64,000 nt of DNA from JBBQXK01 sp052387255 (GTDB lineage Bacteria; Pseudomonadota; Alphaproteobacteria; Rhodobacterales; Rhodobacteraceae), in NCBI GenBank assembly GCA_052387255.1, contig JBQTJI010000019.1, positions 124,001 through 188,000 of the forward strand. The letters run 5' to 3'. The notes below the pieces were generated by a model. That model was given only the letters and a program-made list of their open reading frames with translations. It had not been told where the DNA came from and did no database searches. Made by a program: the position numbers and the translations under genes. Positions 50,338 to 59,346 of this stretch are shown here, one piece after another. Numbering within the stretch: the stretch's first letter is position 1; each line of letters begins with the position of its first letter.

Positions 50338-51891
50338 ATGACCATTCGTTTGAGGGGCGTGTCCCGCCGCTCGTTCCTGCGCACGGGGGCGGCCTTTGGT
50401 GTCGCGACGGGCGCGTCGGGGCTGCACATGCCCGCACTTGCGCAATCCGACCTGCCGGACATCCAGGCCACGCTCGACGCCATCTCGGTCGCAGGCTATG
50501 TGCGCGAGGACTACCGCAAGCTCTACAGCATGTCGGACGAGCCCCTTTGGGACCCGGCCAAGGACTGGATCCGGACCGTGGACTGGGAAAAGGTCCGCAG
50601 CGAACTGGCGGGCACCTCGGTGCGCTTCGCCATCGGGGCCGCCGACCAGGAATCCGCCGCCGAGGGGCTGAAGCCGTTCGAGGCGCTGTCGGGCATCAAG
50701 GTGGAACTGGTGCCGATCCCCGACGACAGCATCTATGACAAGGCGATTGCCGAATTCATCAGCGGCAACGCATCCTTCGACGCGCTGCAGTTCTTCTCGG
50801 CCTGGCTGGGCGACTTCGCGGCACCGGGCTTCCTGGCCCCGCTGGATGAATATGCCGCCAAGTGGGCGCTGCCGCTGGACGACTTCTATGACACCTACCG
50901 GCTGAACTACGGCTATGTGAACGGCCAGCTTGTGGGGATCCCCTTCGACTGCGACATCCAGATGGTCCACCTGCGCAAGTCGGTGATGGAGCAGATTCTG
51001 GGCGGCCCGATCGACCGTGCCACCTCGGTGCCGACCTATGACGAGCTGATCCGCATCACCGGCGAGGCGAACAAGCTGGGCGGCGGCGTGGCGGGCCTGG
51101 GCATGCTGGGCGCGCGCGGCTTCTGGTCGACCTACACCTGGGAACACGTCGCGGCGCAGGCCGGGATGATGCTGTTCGATGACCAGTGGAATCCGACCCT
51201 GAACACCGACGCGGGCATGAAGGGCATGGAGACCATCCTCGCCCTGTCCAAGAACGCCATCGAGGGCGTCTCGGGTGCCGGCTGGGGCGAGAACCGGGCG
51301 GCCTGGCTGGGCGGTCAGGTGGCGGCGAACATCAGTTGGCAGGACAGCGGAACGCAGGCGATGCGCCCCGACCAGAGCCAGATCGTGGACGACTTCGTCA
51401 CCATCTATGAACCCCGCATAGCGGGTGGCGTCTTCGCGCCGCCGAACATCGCGGGCTCGACCTCGGTCGTGACGGCAACCAGCCAGAACAAGGAAGGTGC
51501 CTTCCTGATGCTGGCCTTCCTGACCACCAGTTCGATCATGGCGATGAACGAGGCCAATGCCAACGGCGTGGCCCCCGGCTATCGCAGCGTTCTGGGCAAC
51601 GCCAACCTGCGCAAGGTGTCGCAACCGATGGAGGTTTGGGCCAACAGCCTGGAACACGCCTGGTGCAGCCCCCGTCTGCCCGGCATGTTCGAGATGGAAC
51701 AGGCCCTCGGCAACGAGATCAACCGCGCGATCACCGGCCAGATCACGGCGAAAGAGGCCCTGGACAACGGCCAGGCCGCCTGGGTGTCGATCATGGAGAA
51801 GAACGGCTTCAAGGGCGGCACCGGTCCGATCAACTATGCCGACGTGGCACCCGGCCTGTATGTGGGCGCGGGCAAGGCCATGCCGTTCTGA
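50338..51891 (+). CDS. Tat-exported ABC solute-binding protein (carbohydrate type)
   Basis: A 517-aa periplasmic receptor with a twin-arginine signal (SRRSFLRTGAAFGVATGASG, residues about 8-27). It is a family 1-type extracellular solute-binding protein (GIKVELVPIPDDSIYDKAIAE, YGYVNGQLVGIPFDCD, GWGENRAAWLGGQVAANISW). It is longer than the usual 400-450 aa, with an extra N-terminal segment between the signal and the first lobe. ATG 50338 has GGGAGG upstream. First gene of the transporter arm. Confidence 0.88.
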   Translation: MTIRLRGVSRRSFLRTGAAFGVATGASGLHMPALAQSDLPDIQATLDAISVAGYVREDYRKLYSMSDEPLWDPAKDWIRTVDWEKVRSELAGTSVRFAIGAADQESAAEGLKPFEALSGIKVELVPIPDDSIYDKAIAEFISGNASFDALQFFSAWLGDFAAPGFLAPLDEYAAKWALPLDDFYDTYRLNYGYVNGQLVGIPFDCDIQMVHLRKSVMEQILGGPIDRATSVPTYDELIRITGEANKLGGGVAGLGMLGARGFWSTYTWEHVAAQAGMMLFDDQWNPTLNTDAGMKGMETILALSKNAIEGVSGAGWGENRAAWLGGQVAANISWQDSGTQAMRPDQSQIVDDFVTIYEPRIAGGVFAPPNIAGSTSVVTATSQNKEGAFLMLAFLTTSSIMAMNEANANGVAPGYRSVLGNANLRKVSQPMEVWANSLEHAWCSPRLPGMFEMEQALGNEINRAITGQITAKEALDNGQAAWVSIMEKNGFKGGTGPINYADVAPGLYVGAGKAMPF

Positions 51892-51895
51892 CCGC

Positions 51896-52828
51896 ATGAC
51901 CACGGAAGCTCCCGCCGGACGGTCACAGGGGGTGGCGAAAGCCACCCCCAACTTACGTCGCCGAAGCGCCACCCTGCGCCGCGCCTTTCCCTATCTGCTG
52001 CTGACGCCTGCCATGCTGTACCTGCTGGCGATCACCCTCTATCCGGGGCTGTTCGCGATCTACCAGAGCCTGTTCGTCGTCAAGTTCCTGAACTGGACGT
52101 GGAGTGGCTTCGGCAACTATTCCGCCATCCTGCAGGACCGCGAGTTCTGGGCGGCCCTTGGCAACACCGCGATCATCGGGGGCATCTCGCTGACGCTGCA
52201 GACGGTCATCGCGTTGACCATCGCCTATTTCGCCTACCGCGACCCGCTGATCCGGGGCTGGCGCATCGTCTATCTGATGCCGATGCTGTTCATGCCCTCG
52301 GCCGTGGCCTTCATCTGGAAACTGGCATTCAACGACGGCCGCGTGATGTCCGACCTGATGATGAGCCTGGGCGTCACCGACGGCAACGTCGACTGGATCG
52401 GCTCGATCTGGCTGGCGCGCATGACGCTGATCGTGGCCGATGTCTGGCAATGGACGCCGTTCCTGTTCATCATCTTCGTGGCCGGCCTGCAAAGCCAGGA
52501 CCAGGAGATCGAAGAGGCCGCGCGCCTGGACGGCGCGTCATGGCCCGCGATCTTCTGGAACATCTCGCTGCCAATGATGCGCCCGATCATCGTCGTCGCC
52601 GTCACCCTGCGCGGCATCGACATCACCACGATGTTCACCAATGTCTTCGTCATGACCCAAGGATCGCCCGGCGGGGCCACCGAGACGATGAGCTATTTCA
52701 TCTATCGCCAGGGCTTCCGCATGTTCAACTTCGGCTACGCCAGTGCGGCATCGGTCCTGATGCTGGTGCTGACCGTCGTCATCGCGCAGACCGTGGTCAA
52801 GCGCGCCTTCCATTCGGGGAAAGCGTGA
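51896..52828 (+). CDS. ABC transporter permease, MalF/UgpA type
   Basis: A 310-aa inner-membrane subunit with six helices and the EAA motif EEAARLDGASWPAIFWNISLP that contacts the ATPase. It starts 4 bp after the binding-protein stop. Together with the next gene it forms the channel of a CUT1-type carbohydrate or polyol importer. Confidence 0.92.
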   Translation: MTTEAPAGRSQGVAKATPNLRRRSATLRRAFPYLLLTPAMLYLLAITLYPGLFAIYQSLFVVKFLNWTWSGFGNYSAILQDREFWAALGNTAIIGGISLTLQTVIALTIAYFAYRDPLIRGWRIVYLMPMLFMPSAVAFIWKLAFNDGRVMSDLMMSLGVTDGNVDWIGSIWLARMTLIVADVWQWTPFLFIIFVAGLQSQDQEIEEAARLDGASWPAIFWNISLPMMRPIIVVAVTLRGIDITTMFTNVFVMTQGSPGGATETMSYFIYRQGFRMFNFGYASAASVLMLVLTVVIAQTVVKRAFHSGKA

Positions 52829-53670
52829 TGGCCAAGACCCGCAAACGTCGCGGCGAAAGCCTGCTGTTGCGCTATCTGGTGCTGGGCACCTGGGCCGCCG
52901 TCTGCCTGCTGCCGATCCTGTGGTTCGGCACCATCGCCTTCCGCCCCCGGACCGAGATCATCACCCCGCAGCCGATCTACTGGCCCACCTTCAGCCTTGA
53001 CGCCTGGCACCTCTTGATCAGCGACTGGCCCATTGCGCAGTACCTGCGCAACTCGGTCGTGGCGGTGGCGGGGTCGGTGATCATCGACCTGGTGCTTGCG
53101 ATCCCTGCCGCCTATGCCCTGGCCCGGTACGACTTCAAGGGGCGCGAGGATATCGGGTTCTACATCCTGTCCACGCGCATGATGGCCCCGGCCATCGTCG
53201 CCGTGCCGATCTTCTTCCTGTTCAAGACGATGGGCTTGCTCGACAGCGTCTGGGCCCTGATGCTGATCTATGCGGCGATCAACCTGTCGCTCGTGACCTG
53301 GATCATCCGCAGCTACATGCTGGACATCCCGAAGGAACTAGAGGACGCCGCGCGCACCGACGGGGCGGGCGACCTGACCATCCTGTGGGAAATCATCATC
53401 CCCGCCTGCCTGCCGGGCATCATCACCGCCGCCGTGATCGCCGCCATCTTCGCGATCAACGAGTTTCTGTTCACGCTGCTGATCGCCAGCACCTCGCGCG
53501 CCTATACCATGTCGGTGGCGCTTGCGAACTTCACCGGCGGGTCGGACGGCGTCATCTACAATGCAATCGCCCTTGTCTCGTTCATCGCCTTCGTGCCGAT
53601 CCTGATTCTGGTGATCCTGATTCAAAAGCATCTGTCGCGCGGCCTGACGATGGGTGCCGTGAAGGGGTAA
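52828..53670 (+). CDS. ABC transporter permease, MalG/UgpE type
   Basis: A 280-aa inner-membrane subunit with six helices and the EAA loop ELEDAARTDGAGDLTILWEI. Its ATG overlaps the preceding stop (TGATG). Its C-terminal IQKHLSRGLTMGAVKG is the standard MalG-type end. Confidence 0.93.
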   Translation: MAKTRKRRGESLLLRYLVLGTWAAVCLLPILWFGTIAFRPRTEIITPQPIYWPTFSLDAWHLLISDWPIAQYLRNSVVAVAGSVIIDLVLAIPAAYALARYDFKGREDIGFYILSTRMMAPAIVAVPIFFLFKTMGLLDSVWALMLIYAAINLSLVTWIIRSYMLDIPKELEDAARTDGAGDLTILWEIIIPACLPGIITAAVIAAIFAINEFLFTLLIASTSRAYTMSVALANFTGGSDGVIYNAIALVSFIAFVPILILVILIQKHLSRGLTMGAVKG

Positions 53671-53673
53671 GCC

Positions 53674-54720
53674 ATGGCTTCGATCCATCTGAAGAACATC
53701 GTCAAGAGGTACGGCGGCTTTGTCGGCGTGCAGGGCATGACGCTGGACATCGCCGACGAGGAATTCCTGGTGCTGCTGGGGCCGTCGGGCTGCGGCAAGA
53801 CGACGACCATGCGCATGATCGCGGGGCTGGAGGTGCCGACCGACGGCACCATCACCATCGGCGACGAGGTGGTGAACGACGTCGACGCCCGCGACCGCGA
53901 CGTGGCGATGGTGTTCCAGGGCTATGCGCTCTACCCCAACATGACCGTCTACGAGAACATCCGCTTTCCGCTGCGGATGCGCGGCATCCCAAAGGCCGAC
54001 CACGACCGCCTGATCCGCCAGGCCGCCGACATGGTGGAACTGGGATCCTACCTCGACCGCAAGCCCGGTGCCCTGTCGGGCGGCCAGCGGCAGCGCGCGG
54101 CCCTGGCCCGCGCCGTGGTGCGCCAGCCGCAGGTGTTCCTGATGGACGAACCGCTGTCGAACCTCGACGCGAAACTGCGCCAGTCGATGCGCGTCCAGAT
54201 CAAGCACATGCAGCGGCAACTCAAGGTCACCACCGTCTACGTCACGCACGACCAGATCGAAGCGATGACCCTGGCCGACCGCATCGTGATCATGTCCAAG
54301 GGCCTGATCCAGCAGGTCGGCACGCCGGACGAGATCTACACCGATCCCGCGAACACCTTTGTCGCGGGCTTCATTGGTTCGCCCCCGATGAACCTGATCG
54401 AGGGGCAAGCAAGGGGGGGCCGCTTCACCGCCCCCGGCGTGTCGGTCGGCTGTCCGGCATCGCTGTCGGGCAAGGTCACCCTTGGCATCCGCCCCGAGGA
54501 TGCCCGTGTCGGCGGCGACAACGTGCAGGGTCTGGTCTACGGGGTGGAGCCGACGGGGGACGTGACCTATCTGACCGTCCTTGCGGGAACGAAGCACATC
54601 GAGGTCAAGGCCGCGCGGGATTTCCGGGCGGATATCGACACCACCATCGGCATCGCATTCGACCCCGCGCGGCTGTATTTCTTCGATGAAGCGGGGCAGC
54701 GCATCAAGGGGGCGGCATGA
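53674..54720 (+). CDS. ABC transporter ATP-binding protein, UgpC/MalK type
   Basis: A 348-aa ATPase: Walker A GPSGCGKTT near residue 36, LSGGQRQRAALARAVV, Walker B VFLMDEPLSNLDAKL, H-loop VTHDQIEAMTLAD, and a C-terminal TOBE domain (VTLGIRPEDARVGG). It powers the importer encoded by the two preceding permease genes. The stop overlaps the kinase ATG (ATGA). Confidence 0.94.
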   Translation: MASIHLKNIVKRYGGFVGVQGMTLDIADEEFLVLLGPSGCGKTTTMRMIAGLEVPTDGTITIGDEVVNDVDARDRDVAMVFQGYALYPNMTVYENIRFPLRMRGIPKADHDRLIRQAADMVELGSYLDRKPGALSGGQRQRAALARAVVRQPQVFLMDEPLSNLDAKLRQSMRVQIKHMQRQLKVTTVYVTHDQIEAMTLADRIVIMSKGLIQQVGTPDEIYTDPANTFVAGFIGSPPMNLIEGQARGGRFTAPGVSVGCPASLSGKVTLGIRPEDARVGGDNVQGLVYGVEPTGDVTYLTVLAGTKHIEVKAARDFRADIDTTIGIAFDPARLYFFDEAGQRIKGAA

Positions 54721-55697
54721 CGCCACGGTTCGATTACACCTCGATGGGCTTCATCACGTTTGACGCCCTCTGCCGTCCGGTCACGCAGATCCCGCCGGGG
54801 GGCGACACCTATTTCGTCGAGGAACTGACGCTGGCCGTCTCGGGCGCTGCGGGCAGCGCGGTGATCGTCGCGGCCAAGCACGGGCTGCGGTCGCGCGCCG
54901 TGGGCGGCGTCGGTGTCGATGACATGGGCGACTGGGTGCTGATGAAACTGGCGCACTACGGCGTCGACACCACGATGATGGCGCGCTGTCCCGGATACAC
55001 CACATCTTCGTCGCTGGTGACCACCCGCCCCGACGGTGCCCGCCCCGCGCTGCACAAGCGGGGCGCGACCGATGGCTTCTGGATCGACGACGCGCAGGTG
55101 GACGACCTTCTGGACACCCGCATCCTGCATGTCGGCGGGGTGGGCCTGATGAACCGCATGGATGCGGGGCGCACCGAGGAGATTCTGGTCGAAGCCAGGC
55201 GGCGCGGCGTGACCGTGACGCTGGATGTGTTCGCCTCGACCGCCGACGACCTGCCCAAGGTGGCGCGCCTGTTGCCCCATGCCGATTACTTCCTGCCGTC
55301 CGAGGAAGAGGCGCGCGCCCTGTCGGGCCTGCACGACAACCGCGATCTGGCGCGGTTCCTGCTGGACCGGGGCGTGCCTTGCGTGATCCTGACGCTGGGG
55401 GCCGAGGGGGCATTCTACTGCCACCGCGACGGGACCGAGTTCCTGACTCCGGCCTTTGAGGTGGATGTCAAATGCACCTGCGGCTGCGGCGACTGTTTCA
55501 ACGGCGGGTTCGCCACCGGCCTGATCAAGGGCCTGACACCGCAAGAGGCGATCCGCGTGGCGCAGGCAAGTTCGGCGCAGAACGCCACCGGCCTGGGCAG
55601 CCAGGCGGGGGTCCGGGACTATGACACCACGCTGGCCTTCATGCGCGACACGCCCCTGCGCGGCAGCGGGGAACGCTTGGTATCGGCGGGGGCTTGA
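54717..55697 (+). CDS. PfkB-family sugar/polyol kinase with Cys-rich active-site motif
   Basis: A 326-aa ribokinase-fold kinase: N-terminal GGDTYFVEELTLAVSGAAGS (substrate and Gly-rich region), ADYFLPSEEEARALSG, and the catalytic stretch KCTCGCGDCFNGGFATGL near residue 250. The last replaces the usual DTTGAGDxFNAGF: the catalytic Asp and flanking Gly residues remain, but the leading Asp is Lys and four Cys surround the motif. Position after the importer genes indicates it phosphorylates the incoming compound. I infer that its product feeds the DRL enzyme. Confidence 0.85.
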   Translation: MTPRFDYTSMGFITFDALCRPVTQIPPGGDTYFVEELTLAVSGAAGSAVIVAAKHGLRSRAVGGVGVDDMGDWVLMKLAHYGVDTTMMARCPGYTTSSSLVTTRPDGARPALHKRGATDGFWIDDAQVDDLLDTRILHVGGVGLMNRMDAGRTEEILVEARRRGVTVTLDVFASTADDLPKVARLLPHADYFLPSEEEARALSGLHDNRDLARFLLDRGVPCVILTLGAEGAFYCHRDGTEFLTPAFEVDVKCTCGCGDCFNGGFATGLIKGLTPQEAIRVAQASSAQNATGLGSQAGVRDYDTTLAFMRDTPLRGSGERLVSAGA

Positions 55698-55706
55698 GGT
55701 AGACTC

Positions 55707-55730
55707 GGGGCGTGCGCGGAGGCACGCCCC
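55707..55730 (+). promoter_or_regulatory. Hairpin presenting the Shine-Dalgarno in its loop
   Basis: GGGGCGTG (55707-55714) pairs perfectly with CACGCCCC (55723-55730), and the 8-nt loop contains GGAGG. The 3' arm ends directly at the ATG of the next gene. The hairpin may tune translation of that gene, end the kinase operon, or both. Confidence 0.5.
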
Positions 55731-56438
55731 ATGTCGAACCAGTCCCCGATCCGCCCCGACCCCATGCCCCTGCGCGAGGCGCTGCGCGGCCTGCGGCACA
55801 TGCTGCGGCGTGGTGGCGAGACGCTGGCCGAGACGATCACGGTCGACGCCCTGCCCGGCCCTGCAGCAGGAATCGCCGGCGCGGTCCTTCGTGAGGTCGG
55901 CGGACTGGCGCAGCGGGTGGACATGGTCGCCTCGGGTCTGGCGAAATCGGTACTCGGGGGCCACGATCCCGCCGTGGTCAGCCTGACCGACCTGGGACAG
56001 GCCCCGGATGCCGATGCCCGCTTTGCCGAGGCGGTCTATGTCGCGCTGCGGTCGGTTCTGGGCCGTCTGGGCGCGCCGCTGGCGTTCGTCAGCGAAGCCT
56101 CCGCGCGCAATGTCTATGCCCGCGCCGCAGGGCGGGCTGCGGCGGCACCGTCGATCCTGGCCGCCGTCCTGACGCTCGACCTGCTGTCCGCGCGGGTGCT
56201 GCGCGATGCCACCGCCGAAGAGGCGGCGCGCGTGCCGGGGGCCGCGCTGGAACCCGTGGCGATCTTTGCCGTGCTGCTGTGGTTGCAGGCGTCCCGGTCC
56301 GAACTGGAAAACGAGGCTGCACTGGATGCGGCGACCGACCTGGCCGTCGCCATCGCCCCCGAGATTGCGCGCGCCTGTGCCGAGGGCGACACGGCGCGCC
56401 TGACCGCGCTGTTCGAGAAGTATGCCGCGCATGTCTGA
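55731..56438 (+). CDS. Protein of unknown function
   Basis: A 235-aa Ala/Leu-rich, largely helical protein (MPLREALRGLRHMLRRGGET; LEPVAIFAVLLWLQASRSELENEAALDAATD). It lacks a signal peptide. One moderately hydrophobic segment (AAPSILAAVLTLDLLSARVL) is probably a buried helix. No family recognised. It overlaps the next gene by 8 bp, so the two probably work together. It may be co-transcribed with the kinase 33 bp upstream, though a hairpin separates them. Confidence 0.65.
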   Translation: MSNQSPIRPDPMPLREALRGLRHMLRRGGETLAETITVDALPGPAAGIAGAVLREVGGLAQRVDMVASGLAKSVLGGHDPAVVSLTDLGQAPDADARFAEAVYVALRSVLGRLGAPLAFVSEASARNVYARAAGRAAAAPSILAAVLTLDLLSARVLRDATAEEAARVPGAALEPVAIFAVLLWLQASRSELENEAALDAATDLAVAIAPEIARACAEGDTARLTALFEKYAAHV

Positions 56439-57021
56439 CAGGGCGCTGCACCCCGAGGCGATCCCGGCCACCAACGAACCCCTGCGCGTCGCGGTGCGGC
56501 GGCTGCGCTGGTTCAAGCAGGCGTTCCAGCGCCACGCCGAGGCCTATGGCCGCGATCTGGGTTGCACCTTCGAGATCGACGAGGCGAAACTGGCGTCGAA
56601 CTTTGTCCGCTGGCTTGGCGAGATCGAGGCGCAGAAACCGTCCGACAAGACACAGCGCCGCGCCTTCTTCGAATTCGCCGCCGCCCTGATGTTGCGCGAA
56701 CTGACCGCCGACATGCCGGTCAGGGCCAAGGTCCCGCCGACGCGGGCGGGTGCCGAAACCGCCGCCGCCTTCTGGCCCGAGGGGTATCTGTGCACCATGT
56801 TCTGCCTGTCGGTCCACGCGGCGGCGATGGCGCAGGAATTCGCGGCGGATACCGAGATCGACCCCGCCATCGACGACCTGCGGCACTGGTGGTCGTTCCG
56901 GTCGAATGCCGGGCAGGACGCAAGCTTCTCGGCGGGTTTCCTACAGATGCTTCTGGGGCAGCAGCCGAACTGGATGATGCCCGACATCTTCCGTGCCCGG
57001 CTGACCAGCGAACTGACCTAG
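56431..57021 (+). CDS. Protein of unknown function, coupled to the preceding gene
   Basis: A 196-aa protein with conserved-looking blocks FKQAFQRHAEAYGRDLGCTF, WPEGYLCTMFCLSVHAAAM and RHWWSFRSNAGQDASFSAGFLQM. No signal peptide. ATG 56431 overlaps the previous stop; ATG 56422 would add three residues. No family is recognised. The pair is in typical host codon usage, so it is probably native. Confidence 0.65.
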   Translation: MSDRALHPEAIPATNEPLRVAVRRLRWFKQAFQRHAEAYGRDLGCTFEIDEAKLASNFVRWLGEIEAQKPSDKTQRRAFFEFAAALMLRELTADMPVRAKVPPTRAGAETAAAFWPEGYLCTMFCLSVHAAAMAQEFAADTEIDPAIDDLRHWWSFRSNAGQDASFSAGFLQMLLGQQPNWMMPDIFRARLTSELT

Positions 57022-57139
57022 CGCCCTGCCTTCGTTTCAGTCATTGACCGGAGGGAACGATAGACAGATCACATTCCCGCCCGAGCAGCGCCACATTCGC
57101 ATGTCCTTGATGTATCACGTCCTGATCGAGGTGCTGTTC

Positions 57140-58177
57140 ATGAACGACATGCCTGTCCTGACCCACGCCACCGAGCGTGATATCGACCTGCTGCTGGTCG
57201 AGGAATTCGCAGCCTCTCCTTTGTTCACCTTGGCCGTGCTGAAATCCATCGGTCTTGGTGACCTGGTAGTCGGTCATGCATCGGTCATGCATTCCGTGCG
57301 GCGCATCTACAGCCGGCGCGAAATTGATATCTCGGTTCGGGTGCAGACAGACGCCGGGGATGTCCTGCTGTTGATCGAGAACAAACTTGACACATCCGAA
57401 CAGCCACGGCAGGCCGAATCCTATCGTGCCGAAGCCATCGAGCAAGCGGCTGGTCATCATCTTGTGCGCACGATCCTTGTCTGTCCGCAGGACTATCGCG
57501 CAGCGAATGCCGCCTTCGCCGCCGGTTTCGACCACGCTATCAGCTACGAAAGTCTCGCCAAGTTCTTTGAAACCCGCGCCGCTCATGAGACAGGCGAATT
57601 GGCAGGTCGGCTTGCGCATCGCGCTCGCATGATGCGGCAGGCGATCGAGAAGCAGCGGCGCGGCTACACCCAGGTCGTCCACCCAGCCAAGCGGCAGTTT
57701 ACCGAGCGGTATGTGGCGCTGTTGCGCGAATCCGCACCTGAGCTCATCCCGGGTCCATCAATGCTGCGCGAAGGTGCCGCCGACAGTGTGACCATGATCT
57801 TCGCGCCCGAAACCCTGCCGAAATGGCCATTCCTGCCGCAGATGCGGATCGTTCATCAGCTGCGCGAAGCCAATGCCAACATCAGCTTCTACACCTGGGG
57901 CGATCACTTCAATGAACTTGCTGCCAAAATCTCTTCGGATCTTGCCGGAACCGGCATCCGTGCCATCCCGACCGTGAACAAGCGCAACTCTGGTCGAGCT
58001 GGGCTCATGCTTGTCGTGCCGACCCCGGCGTTGGACCATTTTGTTCCTTTTGCCGACCAGATTGAATCCGTGCGCAAAGGAATATCTGCAACCCGCGCCT
58101 TGCGTGAATGGTTCATCTCCCATCGGGAAGCCGTGCGCGGGTGGTCTGCTCTTGTTCCCGGCAGAAAGCGGTCATGA
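57140..58177 (+). CDS. PD-(D/E)XK nuclease-superfamily protein
   Basis: A 345-aa protein whose first half carries a PD-(D/E)XK-like core: IDISVRVQTDAGDVLLLIENKLDTSE gives the D...ExK arrangement (E and K in IENK), followed by QPRQAESYRAEAIEQAA and the VRTILVCPQDY strand. The C-terminal half is unrecognised. Such solitary nuclease-fold proteins are often found in defence or mobile contexts, but none is visible beside it. ATG 57140 has GAGG eight bases upstream; earlier ATGs are weaker. Codon bias is milder than in the neighbours. Confidence 0.7.
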   Translation: MNDMPVLTHATERDIDLLLVEEFAASPLFTLAVLKSIGLGDLVVGHASVMHSVRRIYSRREIDISVRVQTDAGDVLLLIENKLDTSEQPRQAESYRAEAIEQAAGHHLVRTILVCPQDYRAANAAFAAGFDHAISYESLAKFFETRAAHETGELAGRLAHRARMMRQAIEKQRRGYTQVVHPAKRQFTERYVALLRESAPELIPGPSMLREGAADSVTMIFAPETLPKWPFLPQMRIVHQLREANANISFYTWGDHFNELAAKISSDLAGTGIRAIPTVNKRNSGRAGLMLVVPTPALDHFVPFADQIESVRKGISATRALREWFISHREAVRGWSALVPGRKRS

Positions 58178-58206
58178 ATTTCGCAGGACCGTCGTAAGTC
58201 AGGCCT

Positions 58207-59346
58207 TTAGGCCGGGGCCGGGTTCGCTGCCCTGTTGTAGGGCTGCCAGTCGGTGATGTCGGGGTAGTTCTGCTTGCGCCAGGCCCGGACGCGCGGGTTC
58301 ATGACGCGCCGCCACAGGGGCGGCACCATCGCCGCCATGGTCATGAGCGGATAGCCGTGGGGCAGTTGCGGCGCAACCGTTTCGTCGTGCGTCTGCAGCA
58401 GGGGAAAGCGGCGGTCGGGCTTGTAGTGGTGGTCGGAATGGCGCTGCAGGTTGATCAGCAGCCAGTTCGACGCCTTGTGCGCGGCGTTCCAGGAATGGCG
58501 CGGCAGGACGTGTTCGTACTTGCCGTCCCCCAGGTGGCGGCGGGTCAGGCCGTAATGCTCGATGTAGTTCACCAGTTCCAGTTGCCAGACCGCGACCAGC
58601 GCCTGGAACAGGAACAGCACCAGACCTTCCCAACCGCCCAGCCACAGCGCCAAGAGCACCATCCCGCCCTGCAGGGCCGCATAGCGCCAGAACGGATTGG
58701 TCCGGTGCCAGACCGGCAGCGACCGCCGCGCCAGCAGAGCCTTTTCAGCCTTCCACGACGACACCAGGCACTGCCGCAGCACGCGGGGGAAATAACGCCA
58801 GAACCCTTCGTTGTAGCGCGCCGTCACCGGGTCGCGCGGGGTGCCGACATACAGGTGATGGACCCGCAGGTGTTCGCTGCGGAAATGGCCGTACAGGACC
58901 GAGGCCAGCAAGAGGTCGCCCAGCCAGCGTTCCACCTTGGATTTCTGGTGCATCAGTTCATGGCTGTAGTTGATCCCCACGCTGCCCGAGATGACGCCCA
59001 TGCCGACGAACAGCCCGATCTTTTCGGCCACGCCCAGATGCGCCGCCTGGGGCACGTACCAGATCATGCCCATCAGCATCACGAACTGGATGGGGAACCA
59101 GGCCAGGGTGATCAGCTGGTACCAGATCAGATCATCCTCATGCGTCTCGGGGTCGATGTTGTCCGGGTTCAGCCCCGCCAGGGCATCCAGCAGCGTGAAC
59201 AGGACCCAGCCGTAGATCGGCAGCAAAAGCACGGTCCAGCCGCCGACCGTTGCCCCGGTCAGCGCCAGCGGCACCATGACCAGCGACAGCCAGAAGGGCA
59301 GGGCGTCCCTCAGCCGGTGGATGTCGGGGGCGGGCAGGCTGGTCAT
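58207..59346 (-). CDS. alkB: Membrane alkane 1-monooxygenase
   Basis: A 379-aa inner-membrane di-iron enzyme that hydroxylates medium-chain n-alkanes at the terminal carbon. Histidine boxes are HELMHQKSK, HLRVHHLYVG and LQRHSDHH, plus the NYIEHYGL motif, spread between about six membrane helices. Rubredoxin and its reductase, which feed electrons, are not encoded nearby. ATG overlaps the mutY stop (ATGA). Confidence 0.93.
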   Translation of the reverse strand: MTSLPAPDIHRLRDALPFWLSLVMVPLALTGATVGGWTVLLLPIYGWVLFTLLDALAGLNPDNIDPETHEDDLIWYQLITLAWFPIQFVMLMGMIWYVPQAAHLGVAEKIGLFVGMGVISGSVGINYSHELMHQKSKVERWLGDLLLASVLYGHFRSEHLRVHHLYVGTPRDPVTARYNEGFWRYFPRVLRQCLVSSWKAEKALLARRSLPVWHRTNPFWRYAALQGGMVLLALWLGGWEGLVLFLFQALVAVWQLELVNYIEHYGLTRRHLGDGKYEHVLPRHSWNAAHKASNWLLINLQRHSDHHYKPDRRFPLLQTHDETVAPQLPHGYPLMTMAAMVPPLWRRVMNPRVRAWRKQNYPDITDWQPYNRAANPAPA

